Shown one piece after another: positions 35,701 through 46,666 of a DNA stretch of 64,000 nucleotides. Every line of letters starts with the position of its first letter. Within the stretch, counting starts at the first letter, position 1. The DNA comes from Opisthorchis felineus (taxonomy: Eukaryota > Platyhelminthes > Trematoda > Opisthorchiida > Opisthorchiidae). The position numbers and the translations under genes were made by a program. The notes under the pieces were generated by a model, which ran no database searches, was not told the DNA's origin, and saw only the letters and a list, made by a program, of their open reading frames with translations. The stretch covers positions 107,982 to 171,981 of the forward strand of contig SJOL01008837.1 of NCBI GenBank assembly GCA_004794785.1, given 5' to 3'.

Positions 35701-37298
35701 ATAACCGAATCGACAAACTAGCAGTCATGATGATTACGATAACATCTTGTCAGGTAATTGTTCGAAAAAGTAATATAAGTGTTTAAAGGAGTAAAAATTA
35801 CAATAAAGTTGGTCAAAGTGTCAGTCAGCGATGTCGTTCTCTGAGTTTGAAAGCCATTTTTGGTTTTGGTAAAATCAGAAACCCTTAGGTGAGTGAGAGG
35901 GTTTACAGAACTTTTACGCGTCCCCTGACCGCGCTGTCTAGGGAGAATTTAAGGGCATGTGATTGAGACGGCACATCACTATCTGTTGAACGATAGTATG
36001 CTCATCCACGACGCATTCAGTCTGATCTGATCCTTTGTTTGTGAGTGCTTGGGAAACCGAGTGGGACGCACAACAACACGGCACCCATCCCTGAGGACTG
36101 CTGTACTCAAGTCATGCTGTAACTATCTTGATATGTGGAACCACAGAACCAATCTGACCGCTTAATCGATACTGATCATTAGATTCATCTACTTAAATGG
36201 TTCAATGTAATTCTTTAAGTGCCAGGATTTTACCTCAAGGCATTTCAAGAAAACGCACTTGCAACGGCCAAAGTAAATGCAACCTCACTACGGCAACCAA
36301 CGCAAGTCGTCAATAACGTCACGTGAAATCGCCGATCCAGTCCCAGATTAAGAAATATCCAATAACGCACAATAAATGCTTCCTCAGCTTGAAGAACGGT
36401 GTTACTGGCTGACATTATTGATCAAATATTTTACGATTTGCCCTTCAATCAAATCGATTGCTATTTAACTGTATTTACCTGACAAGCTATATGAATTCAG
36501 ACAACATTTTTCAAACCATCGTAGGCATAATTATTGGACAGTCACCCAAACAGTTGACCAAGTCACAGCTACCGCCCAAACGCTTGGAAGCCAATCTGTT
36601 CCAATATGTTTGTTCAGAAACCTCTACGGGTAACTGTTGTGGGTAAAGGAAATAATTCTCTGAACAGATTCCAAAAACACGAAACGGTTTGTCTTTATCT
36701 GGTGTTCGGTCATATGATGGCACATCTATTTTAACTGCTGCACTCTTCCTACATTATACACAGAACAATCGTGTTGATAGACTGGGAACTTCACACTTGG
36801 GCAAATTATTATTTATTCAAACGTGGTTGTGGACGCCGCAAATATAAACCCTTTAAAACGACAAAATTGGTACTGTCAGGGCAAGCTCAACCTGTGTTAC
36901 CATATGCCTTGTTTTAAAAACATGGATTACTTTTGAAGGAAGCACACGTAGGACAGTTGAAAATCGTGCTCACCGTTAAATGTTTACCTAGTGAATGCAC
37001 GTGTACGTCACGACTGTGACCAGAACCCGTTGCTTGGACCAAAATGGAGCTACTTAAAGCGGACAGGCACACTGCAAGAGATTTGTGATCTGAAAGCAAC
37101 AAAAATCCGTGTAGCGTGTCCTTTATGACCTAGGTGGTTATGAAGCTAGCAAACTAACGCACAACTGCATACAACACGTATCTTATCGGAATATTTGTAA
37201 ACCTTTGTCAGCCTACTGCAGATTTCGTCCATCTGCAAGCCCTTCAAGTAAGCACAACCCACGAGTTTTTATTAAACCTGTGTTCTGTTTGAACATAC
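32751..37298. other. Long unassigned stretch
   Basis: Chance-level frames only. One exon-like motif of 21 nt (33164-33184, plus) lies between AATATTCTCCTAG and GTGAGC. A plus-strand frame at 33943-34254 (103 codons, ATG) is rich in Thr/Pro/Leu but has no supporting context. Confidence 0.25.
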
Positions 37299-37398
37299 AG
37301 TGATCCATTGTGGGCTGCGGAAACCTGGCACCCATCTGACAAGCGAATCGGGACCCATCCAGATGACCACCGGCCTACATCGTTCAAACTCATTCATT
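37299..37398 (-). CDS. Candidate internal exon, unknown conserved-looking segment
   Basis: Acceptor with a long pyrimidine tract (CTCCTGTGCCTTATTCCTTGGTCCAG splits as 20+6 bases) and donor GTATGT. Only one of three frames is open: 33 codons reading MNEFERCRPVVIWMGPDSLV, then RWVPGFRSPQWIT. G+C content is clearly above its flanks. The Trp/Pro/Arg-rich globular composition is unlike the A+T-driven chance frames nearby. No family recognised. Same strand as the PDZ exon. Confidence 0.4.
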
Positions 37399-40300
37399 CT
37401 GGACCAAGGAATAAGGCACAGGAGGGCAGTCATGCATTCATCATTATCCATAGATACCAGCTTTAATGTGGTCACACTTTAAGTTTGCAAAGATTATTCA
37501 TCATAACCTAAAGCATTACTGGATCTTGAACTGACAAATATGTAAAGCAAACAATGACCAATGTCAGTTTTCGGTTGGGGCAGATCGGGTTTTAACTTAA
37601 AAACGCATGTCACTGCATTACAGGCTGTGCCCATTTTCATAACTTTCATCCAGTTGGCGTATTCATTCTTAGTTCAGCTAGTTCCCCTTGGACATTCAAT
37701 TCAAATAGCCCGCAGTTACAGATATCTTGTTTAAGACGTCCTAACTAGCAACCAGCCTGCAAAATCTTCCACACTTGCATCATTAAATAGACGCACTTAT
37801 CTATTCACTCGCTCTTCTCTGTGTTAATGATACCAACAGTTAAACCAAAGTCTCCCCTAGATTTTGACATAGTTATATGCAACATGTGGTGTGCAGTCAT
37901 GTACGATATACATTTGCCGTGCTTTACAAATTGCTAAAAAAATGCAAACAAAAAGTTACGTACCATTTGAATCCGACTTTTCGGGGCCCCTGAAAGATTG
38001 GAAACAGATTTTCATGTCAGCAGTAAGATCTCAAAGTTGACAGAGTAACTTAATTGAAATAAAATAAAGTCAACAGCGTGTTCGAAAATTGATAAAAATA
38101 TGCAATCAACAACCGCCATAGGAACACGTCGATGGTTTTTGTGGAATAATAATATAACCTTGATTAAAATTCACTTTCCAGTCACCTGTAGAAGTGAGTG
38201 CCAATCTAATACTTCGTATTGAACCCAAAATTAAGTTAGCAAAGACGTCTATGTACAAAGAAAGTATTGGTGTGCTTTATTTCCGATACAGAGATAGACA
38301 AATTAAGATATGAGGTACTTCCCGAAAATCAACAAAATCAACTGTAGAACTTTCAGCTAGGCCGGTTGGCAATTGATCGAAACACACTTGGCATATATGG
38401 ACACCTCCGGAACATAAAAAGGGACAGTGCATAGACCATTATTTCGTTGATTTATTAATCTGCACAAATACACCAGTTCTTGGTTAACCCTAGTTGAATT
38501 TCATATTCAGGCCGGTGAATTTTCGGCTCAGGGACGATGCCAATGGTATAAAAATTCATCACATCCAACAATGATTTTGCATATTATTAGTGCCTGGTGT
38601 GGGTTTATCGTTAGCTGGCTTGTGCTCTCTAATTCGTAAATCACCTGCACGGTTTTCATAGACAACTTAATAGGGGAACTGCTGACGCTCCGTTTGATGG
38701 TCGTTTTCTCCTCTGATACTTACGTCCATGTGTTATTTTGTGTAGTTGCTTTGCGTGGTCTGCATGGACAACACGAAATCCGATTCTCGACGTGCTCACT
38801 GGTTTGATTCAAGTGTGCTGCTTTGTGGCTCCGTTTCCGCATTGCACTTGTTGGTTGGATGCTATCACTTCTACGGGCTAGACAGTTTGATTTAACTGTT
38901 CACATTAATGCTTCTCATGTGCTTAGTGATGGAAATTCGCCACTGTGGCAAGTTGTCCTTCTCTGCATATACAAAGTTATGGGTCATTTTGAGATAAACG
39001 TTGGCAATTAATCGCCAGATAACTCAATACAGCTCATGTTATAATTGTTACGGAGAATGTGGTCACTACAACAGCCCCCAACCCCCAGGTTTATTGATCG
39101 GGCATTTCTCAATTGCACGGTAGTCAGCACTTACGAAACCATTTAGGGAGCAAAACTCTAAGTAAGCTATTTAAACCAGATAACAGTAAACCTAGGTAAA
39201 CTTGTTTTCCGAATCCGTTAACGGCTACGACTACTGCTGCATCAGTAGTGCACAAGTTGTTACTGTTCAATGTATTCTGAACCAGATGTTTACACGATGG
39301 CGGTGGTTATGATAGCTTGAATGCCCCAGAACTGCTGTTATACTATATTATGAGATTCATTCAGCAAACGGCAAGAGAGATGCTGGTGAAGAGAAATTAG
39401 ATACAGCAGATTAGGACAACCGTGGAGAACTGATTTATCAATTACAACAACATCCGAACGTGTGCTGTCGTTTTTCAGCATACAGCAGCTACTGAGCGAG
39501 TTACACAGCACCTGCAATAATGCATCAAAAGAAAACAAGAGTAATATATTATTGAAATATAAATAAACGAGTTATACTCCTAACACCTGTCAGGTTACTC
39601 AAAAGCGCAAGGCGAATTGACAAAATCGTCACTTCGAAACAGTTGTTCCATGCTCGATAAATGCTATTTGGGGGAACTTTGCCACTTACCTGTGTTCGGT
39701 AAAAGCATGCAGACCGTCATATACTTCAAACAATTTCTGATGCCCAAATGAAGATTGTCTCCCGTACTGGTACTTCAACTCTGGTTTAAATCAAGCATTG
39801 TAGGCTATGAAGTCTCCCAGTTTATGTATCGACATTTTTAAGTCGTTTTGGGAGGCTGGTCTCCCTGCACAAATAACAGATTTTACGCGTCGTCAAACCA
39901 GTGCAGTGTCGTTTAGAATGTAGGGTGACAGATGAAAATCAGACATAAGCCAGCTTTGAACACGGTTACAAAGAGATGGGTTGAAATGGGTCTGGCTGGT
40001 TTTCATAGATAATTTTTTAGAAACCGCTGTCACAACTTTTGCTCAAAAAGCATCCGAACACTGATTTCGATGTAGGTTGTGACCTTTTTATTCCAGCTGT
40101 TTAGAAGTATTTTACGCTTAATTCTTGCATTACTATAAGTTCATGCTACGTCTTCTTGAGGTAATTAGGTGTGGCTAGTAGCCTCTTTCCACTCTTCAAC
40201 CACAAATGTTACGACCTGAGTGAAAATCGATGAGCACTCTTTTACACACTTGTTTTGTAGTTTCTTTGAAACCAGCCACTCAAGACTATATTATGCTTAT

Positions 40301-41490
40301 ATACTGAAGCTCTGTGAGTGTGATAATATTTCCGTCATCATTTTACGGTAAGTCAACAAACGAAAGAATACATATTTATATAACAACTGGTATCTTGTAG
40401 CTTGCTGTAACTAAGCGCGTGGTATAAACTTTATTCTGATAAAACGAACGAACACAAGGTAGCCTATAATAAGTGCCTTCTCGTTTGAAAGGTTCGGAAA
40501 AACAAGTAACTTCATTCTTTTGCATCATCCATATTTTAAAATATGCGTCCTTCGGTCGGACAGTAAACTTCTGCACCTCATATCACATCCGTGAAATCAG
40601 ACATATATTGATTTATGACAGCATGCAACCTTGCTTCTGCCAAATACGGACAAAATCTACAAAGGTTCAAGTCCTCGAGACCATTGATGAGAATTCTAAT
40701 AAGTGGATTTTAGACGAGTGACCACTTATCAAAATACGCTCAACGTTTCACCCAACAAAATACCCTCCACCAAATTTCCCTTTTTTCTTGCAGCTTTGTT
40801 CCGGTCGTAAGAGGTGGTTGTGTCGGGAGAATTACTAAACAAATGGCCCACCCCCTGGTGTTTATTTCCACAGCCAAAGCCACTGGTACGATCAGCTAAT
40901 TTCTGTAATAGGTGTCCAGTCGACGTTTGTGGACCTCCCCTTCAGATGTCAATATTAGCTGTGCTGAAAGTAAGCTGGGGGAAAAACAAAACATTTCCGG
41001 TGTTTAAGGAAACTCAGTTCTGCAAACCTGTCCACCCAAAAGTGGAAGTACATCACACATCTCAGTATATCACCCAGGGTCTCTACAGCACCATATTTAC
41101 AGCAAACTCCTAGTAAATCCTTAAACACCAACCATGGCCTGAGCGATTGACTGACGTAATCCAATTGAATGCCACGTGTTCACAGCCAAAGTTAACTGAT
41201 TTGAAGTTAACGTTCAGTGGATTCGGCTTGAAATTTGTTTGTATCTAGATCCATTTATATATGAGCTTCGGACTGAAATTTCTACAATGAGTCTCAGGTT
41301 GTATTCTTGTTTATGATCCCCATGTATTTAATCAAAAAGGTTGATTTAATCTAGCCATCCACTTAGAAACTATGCAACAATTTTTCTTTCGTTCCATGAA
41401 CTACACTTAATGCTTGCGAGCTTTTGATCTGTTAGTCAGACAAGTGATGAACGGCCGGCGAATTTAAGCTAATTTTTCGAGAAAAATATT
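37399..41490. other. Long unassigned stretch
   Basis: Chance-level frames on both strands. At 40814-41164 plus and minus frames overlap. A 24-nt plus-strand exon-like motif (40946-40969) lies between GGACCTCCCCTTCAG and GTAAGC. Confidence 0.25.
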
Positions 41491-41782
41491 TCACACCAAA
41501 ACAAATTGCAGAGGGCAACCAGCTTGGCGGGTTCTTTCTACAATCCATTTATCAGTTTCTTTGTTCACTATCTTATGTAGTTTACCATATGCCCAGTCAA
41601 CCAGAGATGGTGGAGTTGACAAAGAAACCAGAAGCACTGAGTAGGTTATGTTAAAAAAGGACGGTAGGAGAATAGCTGCTATTGCGGCTACGTGTAGATC
41701 AGCTGGCGTGACTGCTTCGCCTATAGAATTGACGAGTCCAGCTGCCAAGCACAATTCGGGGAGTGGCCATTGCAATATTTGG
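41491..41782 (-). CDS. Candidate exon with membrane-like segment
   Basis: After TTAAATAATTTCAG the frame with one leading base runs about 97 codons to TGA at 41491. It includes LPELCLAAGLVNSIGEAVTP and a hydrophobic LHVAAIAAILLPSFFNITYS followed by VLLVSL. A GTAAAC donor after codon GCA-TAT-G (41585) could end the exon earlier. Either it is a terminal exon of a membrane protein or chance. No AATAAA is evident shortly downstream. Confidence 0.25.
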
Positions 41783-43474
41783 CTGAAATTATTTAAAGTA
41801 TACTTCTGCAAATGCAGCCATGCAGAATGAAATGACCAGCAGATTGCTTCTTAGGACGTAACCATAATATGCCCCCCGGGCTTATTGGCATCAACACGCA
41901 CTGGACCCACACACTGTACTGTATACCACCAGAATAAAAACGGTTTATAAAGATCAACCACTGCTATCCATTAGGCTATACTGAGAGGCTGAACAGACGT
42001 TTTTGTTCGTTGTGATTACCTAAATGTATTTAGTGGGTGACTTTTCGGTTGTACTCCTGCTACTGTTGGATATATGCTTCGCAGTCCCCAAAGCGTCGTT
42101 CAAAGGCGGGTACACAGAGTGTAATAATTATACCAATTTATCAGCGCCAATATTCGACATGAAATAATGGCTTCATCTTGAGGAAGTTTCAACGCATGTA
42201 ATATATAACAGTTCTCTCGACTTCACTTCAGTCCGACCCGTTTTTCTGTTTTTGTCCGCTCATACGAATTAGCAAAGGACGCACTCACCGCTAGATAATG
42301 CAATTAAGCAATATGAAAATCATTTGAATGAAGTCAGTTATCCCATAAGGGTTCGAAAATTTCTATCAGAATGCCAACCAGGGCGAACAATTATTTAACT
42401 AACATAAAAACGTTTAATATGTTCATAATTTTCCGTTTGTGTCGAAATTATCCACAGCTACGAATTTGAGAAATCTATAGCAGTTACTTTCAAATAAACG
42501 CCCAAAGCACAATTCCAATTGTTGTACGTAGAGTACTCATGGTAAAACGATATGCAAGTCAGAAACGTTTGAAGGCATGGATAATTACACAAGCCGAAAG
42601 CGTATGTTTGGTAGGATTTTCTGTTATATTCACAATGATCACCTTATGACAACATCATTCGTTATAAGGGGCGTGACGGTACTTGGTTACACTTCCACAG
42701 TACTTTGGGAATTCTCTGTGGAATTGTATGCAAACAAGAAAAATTTAGTGATAAACATCCAGGAATGAGTAAGTAAATAAATGTATTGGGTGTATTAAGA
42801 AACACATGGTTGCAATCATTTATAGTGCAACGTCAAGTTCTGCGAAGTACCCTTATCAGCCACTAATTTAACTAATACAGAACAAGTATTTCTTCCTCAT
42901 CTGGTATTTCTAGATTATTTATGATCACACTAAAAACTCTGTCGCGTTTGGTCAAGAAAAATTTGCATACCAAGCCCTCACTGATTAACAAGATCCTAGC
43001 CTACTGTTCCAAGTTTATTTTTGCAAGTAATGATTGTCCCCTAGTGACTAATAAACCAGGGAGGGGGTATCCTGGTATCCTAGCTTTTGCCGAATACCCA
43101 CAAACAGTTTGTGAACAACCAATAATCGTGCACTTAATAGTACAGGAATACCTGCGACTAATTCCCGCTCTAAACCATATTAAGGCTAATCGACTATGTT
43201 ATAAAATAAGTCTGATAACAAGTACGTCAAATTGTTTGTGTTCAGAGGGAGATTTGGTAAATTGTCAAGTGTAAACACAAATACATGCTTATGTTTGAAT
43301 CATGTTTGAATAGATAAGGATGTGAGGTCATTGTTCAGTTCGTTATCTAGCCACATCCTCACAGATACGGGCAGACTTTTCATAATTTCAGGTTGTCTTT
43401 TATTTAGATATGTAGAATTATGTGGTATGCAGGGTAAAACAACAAATCTAGGCAACCAGACGACTCGTGTGCAG
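41783..43474. other. Unassigned stretch
   Basis: A plus-strand frame at 42921-43274 (117 codons, ATG) is basic at its start but has no domain, signal or splice context, and its length is within chance. Confidence 0.25.
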
Positions 43475-43618
43475 ATGAGCATAATTAAATTTTATAAAGT
43501 GGCAGCTTTTACAGCCTTTCTGGCGCTATACGGGCTATGGTGGGTAACCTTAAAAAACGGAATAACCGAACCGACACTGCCCAACAGTCATAAAAAATGG
43601 CAACGTCTGAATTTGTGA
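43475..43618 (+). CDS. Candidate 47-residue single-pass microprotein
   Basis: ATG directly after GTGTGCAG, an acceptor-like end that would also suit spliced-leader trans-splicing. It reads MSIIKFYKVAAFTAFLALYG, then LWWVTLKNG and a polar tail ending KKWQRLNL and TGA. One transmembrane helix with a basic flank is the usual form of small mitochondrial or ER microproteins, but none is recognised and chance is not excluded. Confidence 0.18.
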   Translation: MSIIKFYKVAAFTAFLALYGLWWVTLKNGITEPTLPNSHKKWQRLNL

Positions 43619-44370
43619 GTTCCTATGATTCAAATTATTGTTCCTTACATAAGGTTACCAAAGCCTGAAACATGTGAAGCGCTTGAGCTCTTGTGCTTAA
43701 GGGCTTTTTGCAATAAAGGTAAACGGGTTTACCAAAAGTTGATTCTGTTTCCACTTATTTTCTCCGGCTAGGGTTAACTGACTAACCTGCCTTTGTCATA
43801 CTGCCCAACCTGATTTTGCAAGCCAACTATTTTCTTTCCGATATCTCAGGAGTAAACATTACCGGTAGTCACACTAGAAATTATTTACCAATTGGAGAAG
43901 TGATGACTAAATGTCTATTGCGTTCAAATACCGTATTGCCCCACTGCTCTTACAACACGCGGCAGTTGCATCTATGGATTGAAACACGATTGTTATTCTA
44001 AGGAAACTGTCATGAAAACTTGTATCAGTAGAAATCCCAACATGATGATTCTACTTTAGCAAGAATAACTACCTGACCAACCAGTGCTGTGATTTCATTT
44101 GAAAACTGATGTGTAAAAGGAATTCATTATTCTTAGGTATCCATAAGCGTAAATCGTTCTCAGGCGCTTCTCAGAATTGTTTTTCAAATTTGCTGACTTC
44201 TTTTGTGCCATTTGGTCATTAAACTTGCAGTGTCAGGTCGAACGAATTTCAAACTCTTGAAATGTGCTACTCACTATTAGCATAAGTGTTTCGGGCAATA
44301 CCTAAATTCCAACTATCCATGTAATGGTTGGTATCCTGGTTATACTTGGGGCATATTACCGTCATCAATG
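43619..44370. other. Unassigned stretch
   Basis: No supported feature. Confidence 0.3.
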
Positions 44371-44372
44371 AN

Positions 44373-44423
<51 letters not shown>
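44371..44423. repeat. TA dinucleotide microsatellite next to an ambiguous base
   Basis: About 25 TA units preceded by an N at 44372. The N marks an unresolved base at the edge of the repeat, so the true length is uncertain. Tyr/Ile-repeat frames across it are artefacts. Confidence 0.95.
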
Positions 44424-44424
<1 letters not shown>

Positions 44425-44956
44425 CCACAAATGCAACCATATAAATCCACATATATATGGTCAAGTAAACGTACTTTGCTGACATGTAAAACGTGAGCAA
44501 AAATGATTTCGGTACATCGGAGCATATTGTGGAAGCATTTGTTGTATTCATTAGTGGTATCCGAGTGACAAAAAAATATCTTGATTGCTGGGACAGTATC
44601 AATAGAGAGGGCACTGTCGACATTGAAGCTCACTACTGCAACCCATACTCATAACACTTTGGGATTTGCCGTTGAAAACGGAGTGAGTAACATTTCCCGC
44701 ATTCTCTGATGTGCTCTCTTGCTGGCTGCGTTTGGTCACTCTCCTATATAAGGATGCGTTGGCAAAACGAACTATGTTTTTGCTTGTAAAAGTTTCATGC
44801 ATGTACACAAGAATCACTACGCCTTTTAGTTTTAGATCAAATGTGCAGTGAAGTTTGAACCGAGTGTCAGATACACAAATGAAATGTTTTAATTATTTTT
44901 CCAGCCAATCTGCCCGTAAACAAAGACATTAGCATATGGTAATGGATGTTCCTTAG

Positions 44957-45021
44957 GTGCCATTGGTCTGCTCAAACATGATAACCCCTTAACCAACGGT
45001 GACTTAGTATCAGATGCCGCG
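44957..45021 (+). CDS. Candidate internal exon
   Basis: Acceptor GGATGTTCCTTAG and consensus donor GTGAGT (45022). Only the frame with two leading bases is open; it reads AIGLLKHDNPLTNGDLVSDA and A. The balanced composition and single open frame are encouraging. It ends in phase 0, which matches the start of the candidate exon at 46400. Confidence 0.3.
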
Positions 45022-46199
45022 GTGAGTATTCGTAGAGTTCCTGGATAACGAAAAGCATTCCATGCAGGATAAATGAAATTGCAAAACAGCCTAACTGAGA
45101 GCCAAAGAATTAAAATCACTTTTGTTCAGAGCATTCTGGAATCTGCACTTCTAAAGATAAATAAAACTGATTGACAGAATACGCTGCAAAATTTGAGATA
45201 GCATCTTTTGCAAGGAAGGTCCGAGTTTTGTTTTGGAAAGTTTGTGAAATTGAGAGGAAAATAATAAACGTGGGCAAAGTTATAAAGGAAGTAAACGGAA
45301 AATCAGGCGAAATAGAGAACGATGCGTAAGGAGGTTCATGGAGCACTTTGCGCAGAAGTATAACAGAATTTCCTATGTTACTACACTGTATATGATGAGA
45401 ATGGACGGACAGTCCACGACTTGCTTGCTGTCATCAGGATCACAGAGATCATGGAAGCGAGAACGTCATTGCTTTCTATTATTTCCTCACGGCTTTATTT
45501 TAGGGCAAGGTTCACAGGGCATTTCTCTGAACCAATCTATCAGGAGACGTATTGTATGGAAGTTTGTTAGTCTTCTGTTGATTCTTTGCCCTTACAGTTT
45601 AGGGTATTCGACGGGATCAGAAACGCGGTCATATATACAACTAGGGGCATGGTCTACTAACAGCTGGAAATACCGGTGTTCTCGAGCTGTGTTTAGATAG
45701 TAAGGAGATGTTGTTTTTAATTTTGACCACATTCTGGAAACAAATGTTATCTTTGAAAAATGCCTGGGACACAGAGCACACCGACGGCGTGCCAGTGAAA
45801 TGAAAACTCGTAACATTTCGTTTATTAGGTTAGCAAATTACACTTTGGTGGCCGCTATCTCTCCACTTGACCAACTCACATAGAGGCGAGTATTAATACT
45901 GACATCCATTAACAGCACATTTAGCCTCAGTTGGTGCGCCATTTATCAACGCTAATAATGACGACTTATCGGATAGAAGTCTAATGCCTCTGGAATTTTT
46001 AGCCATAACTAGTACTTATCTGAGAGATTTTGGGGTTGTTAGATATATGTGCTGGTTCTTACATGTCTGGTTTCAGTCCTCGCTTGAGCATTCGGTTGTA
46101 AACTACTGAATAGGTTAGGCAGCTTAATGGGTTTCTGGGATTATAAAGAGATTTGATAATTTTAATGCAGAATCCGTCTTGCATATGGGGTCACTCTAT
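45022..46199. other. Unassigned between two plus-strand exon candidates
   Basis: A plus-strand ATG frame at 45338-45700 (120 codons) overlaps a second open frame (after TGCTGTCATCAG) that is equally plausible. A minus-strand frame at 44889-45119 with a YPAW motif faintly recalls REEP proteins but runs across the better-supported plus-strand exon. Confidence 0.2.
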
Positions 46200-46350
46200 G
46201 CTGAAAGGCCGTAAAGCACTACACAGCAGTTGCGTTCTTGGCGAGAATCATCAGCAGAGCGCCTCCTAAAAGACCCAGGAAATTTCGATCCAGTGACTTC
46301 AAGTCTAGTAGACTGAAGAAATAACCGTTCGACCACGAAATGTTGATTAG
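46200..46350 (-). mobile_element. tRNA-Ser-derived SINE with decayed hammerhead
   Basis: On the minus strand it has a perfect A-box match TGGTCGAACGG (46335-46325). Next comes GACTTGAAGTC, resembling the anticodon arm of tRNA-Ser (UGA), then a B-box-like GGATCGAAATTTCC (46291-46278). The body follows with CTGATGA (46254-46248), a 4-bp stem TTCT/AGAA, and CGCAAC where an active hammerhead has CGAAAC. A second copy of the body is at 9.88 kb. A pol III promoter joined to a hammerhead is the arrangement known from the schistosome Sm-alpha SINE; this element is comparable in design, and identity is not claimed. Confidence 0.6.
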
Positions 46351-46399
46351 TCTAGTGAAAAACTCGTGCCCAGACATAATAGAGCGCCATTCATCCTAG

Positions 46400-46666
46400 G
46401 TCACGAAATCCACATCATGTAATCACCTGTTGCCTGGCGACTCGAATGACAGCTACTCATGGAAATTTCGCTCGTTACGTGAAAGTATGCTTCCTCTAAA
46501 CTGGTCGCAGACAAAGTGGTTCACATATTGTCTACCCAGACATGTACTTACTCTAAATCTTAAAAATACACTGCCCCAAGAGTTGCAAGCTGGCCCAACT
46601 CTTGGGCTTAAAAATACTCCTCTTCTCAAGAATTACCACATACTATCTCCATTTGGGTTTGAATAA
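46400..46666 (+). CDS. Candidate terminal exon, unknown product
   Basis: Acceptor GCGCCATTCATCCTAG. The phase-0 frame runs 88 codons to TAA: VTKSTSCNHLLPGDSNDSYS, later LRESMLPLNWSQTKWFTYCL, then a small internal repeat LKNTLPQEL...LKNTPLLKN. The repeat comes from a DNA duplication and hairpin at 46559-46620. It is phase-compatible with the exon at 44957-45021. No domain recognised. Confidence 0.28.
   Translation, partial: VTKSTSCNHLLPGDSNDSYSWKFRSLRESMLPLNWSQTKWFTYCLPRHVLTLNLKNTLPQELQAGPTLGLKNTPLLKNYHILSPFGFE
46559..46620. repeat. Short direct repeat enclosing an 11-bp hairpin
   Basis: CTTAAAAATAC occurs at 46559 and 46607. Between them CCCAAGAGTTG (46575-46585) and CAACTCTTGGG (46596-46606) form a perfect 11-bp stem with a 10-nt loop. 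Confidence 0.85.

Noticed and set aside
43322..43470. Upstream extension of the 43.5 kb microprotein
   Set aside because: It starts without ATG, and the internal ATG follows an acceptor-like site.
44267..44633. 118-codon minus frame with Tyr/Ile repeat
   Set aside because: It is built across a TA microsatellite and contains an ambiguous base.
44889..45119. REEP-like minus frame with YPAW motif
   Set aside because: Only about ten residues resemble REEP. The plus strand has a better splice-bounded exon over part of it, and no donor suits the minus reading.
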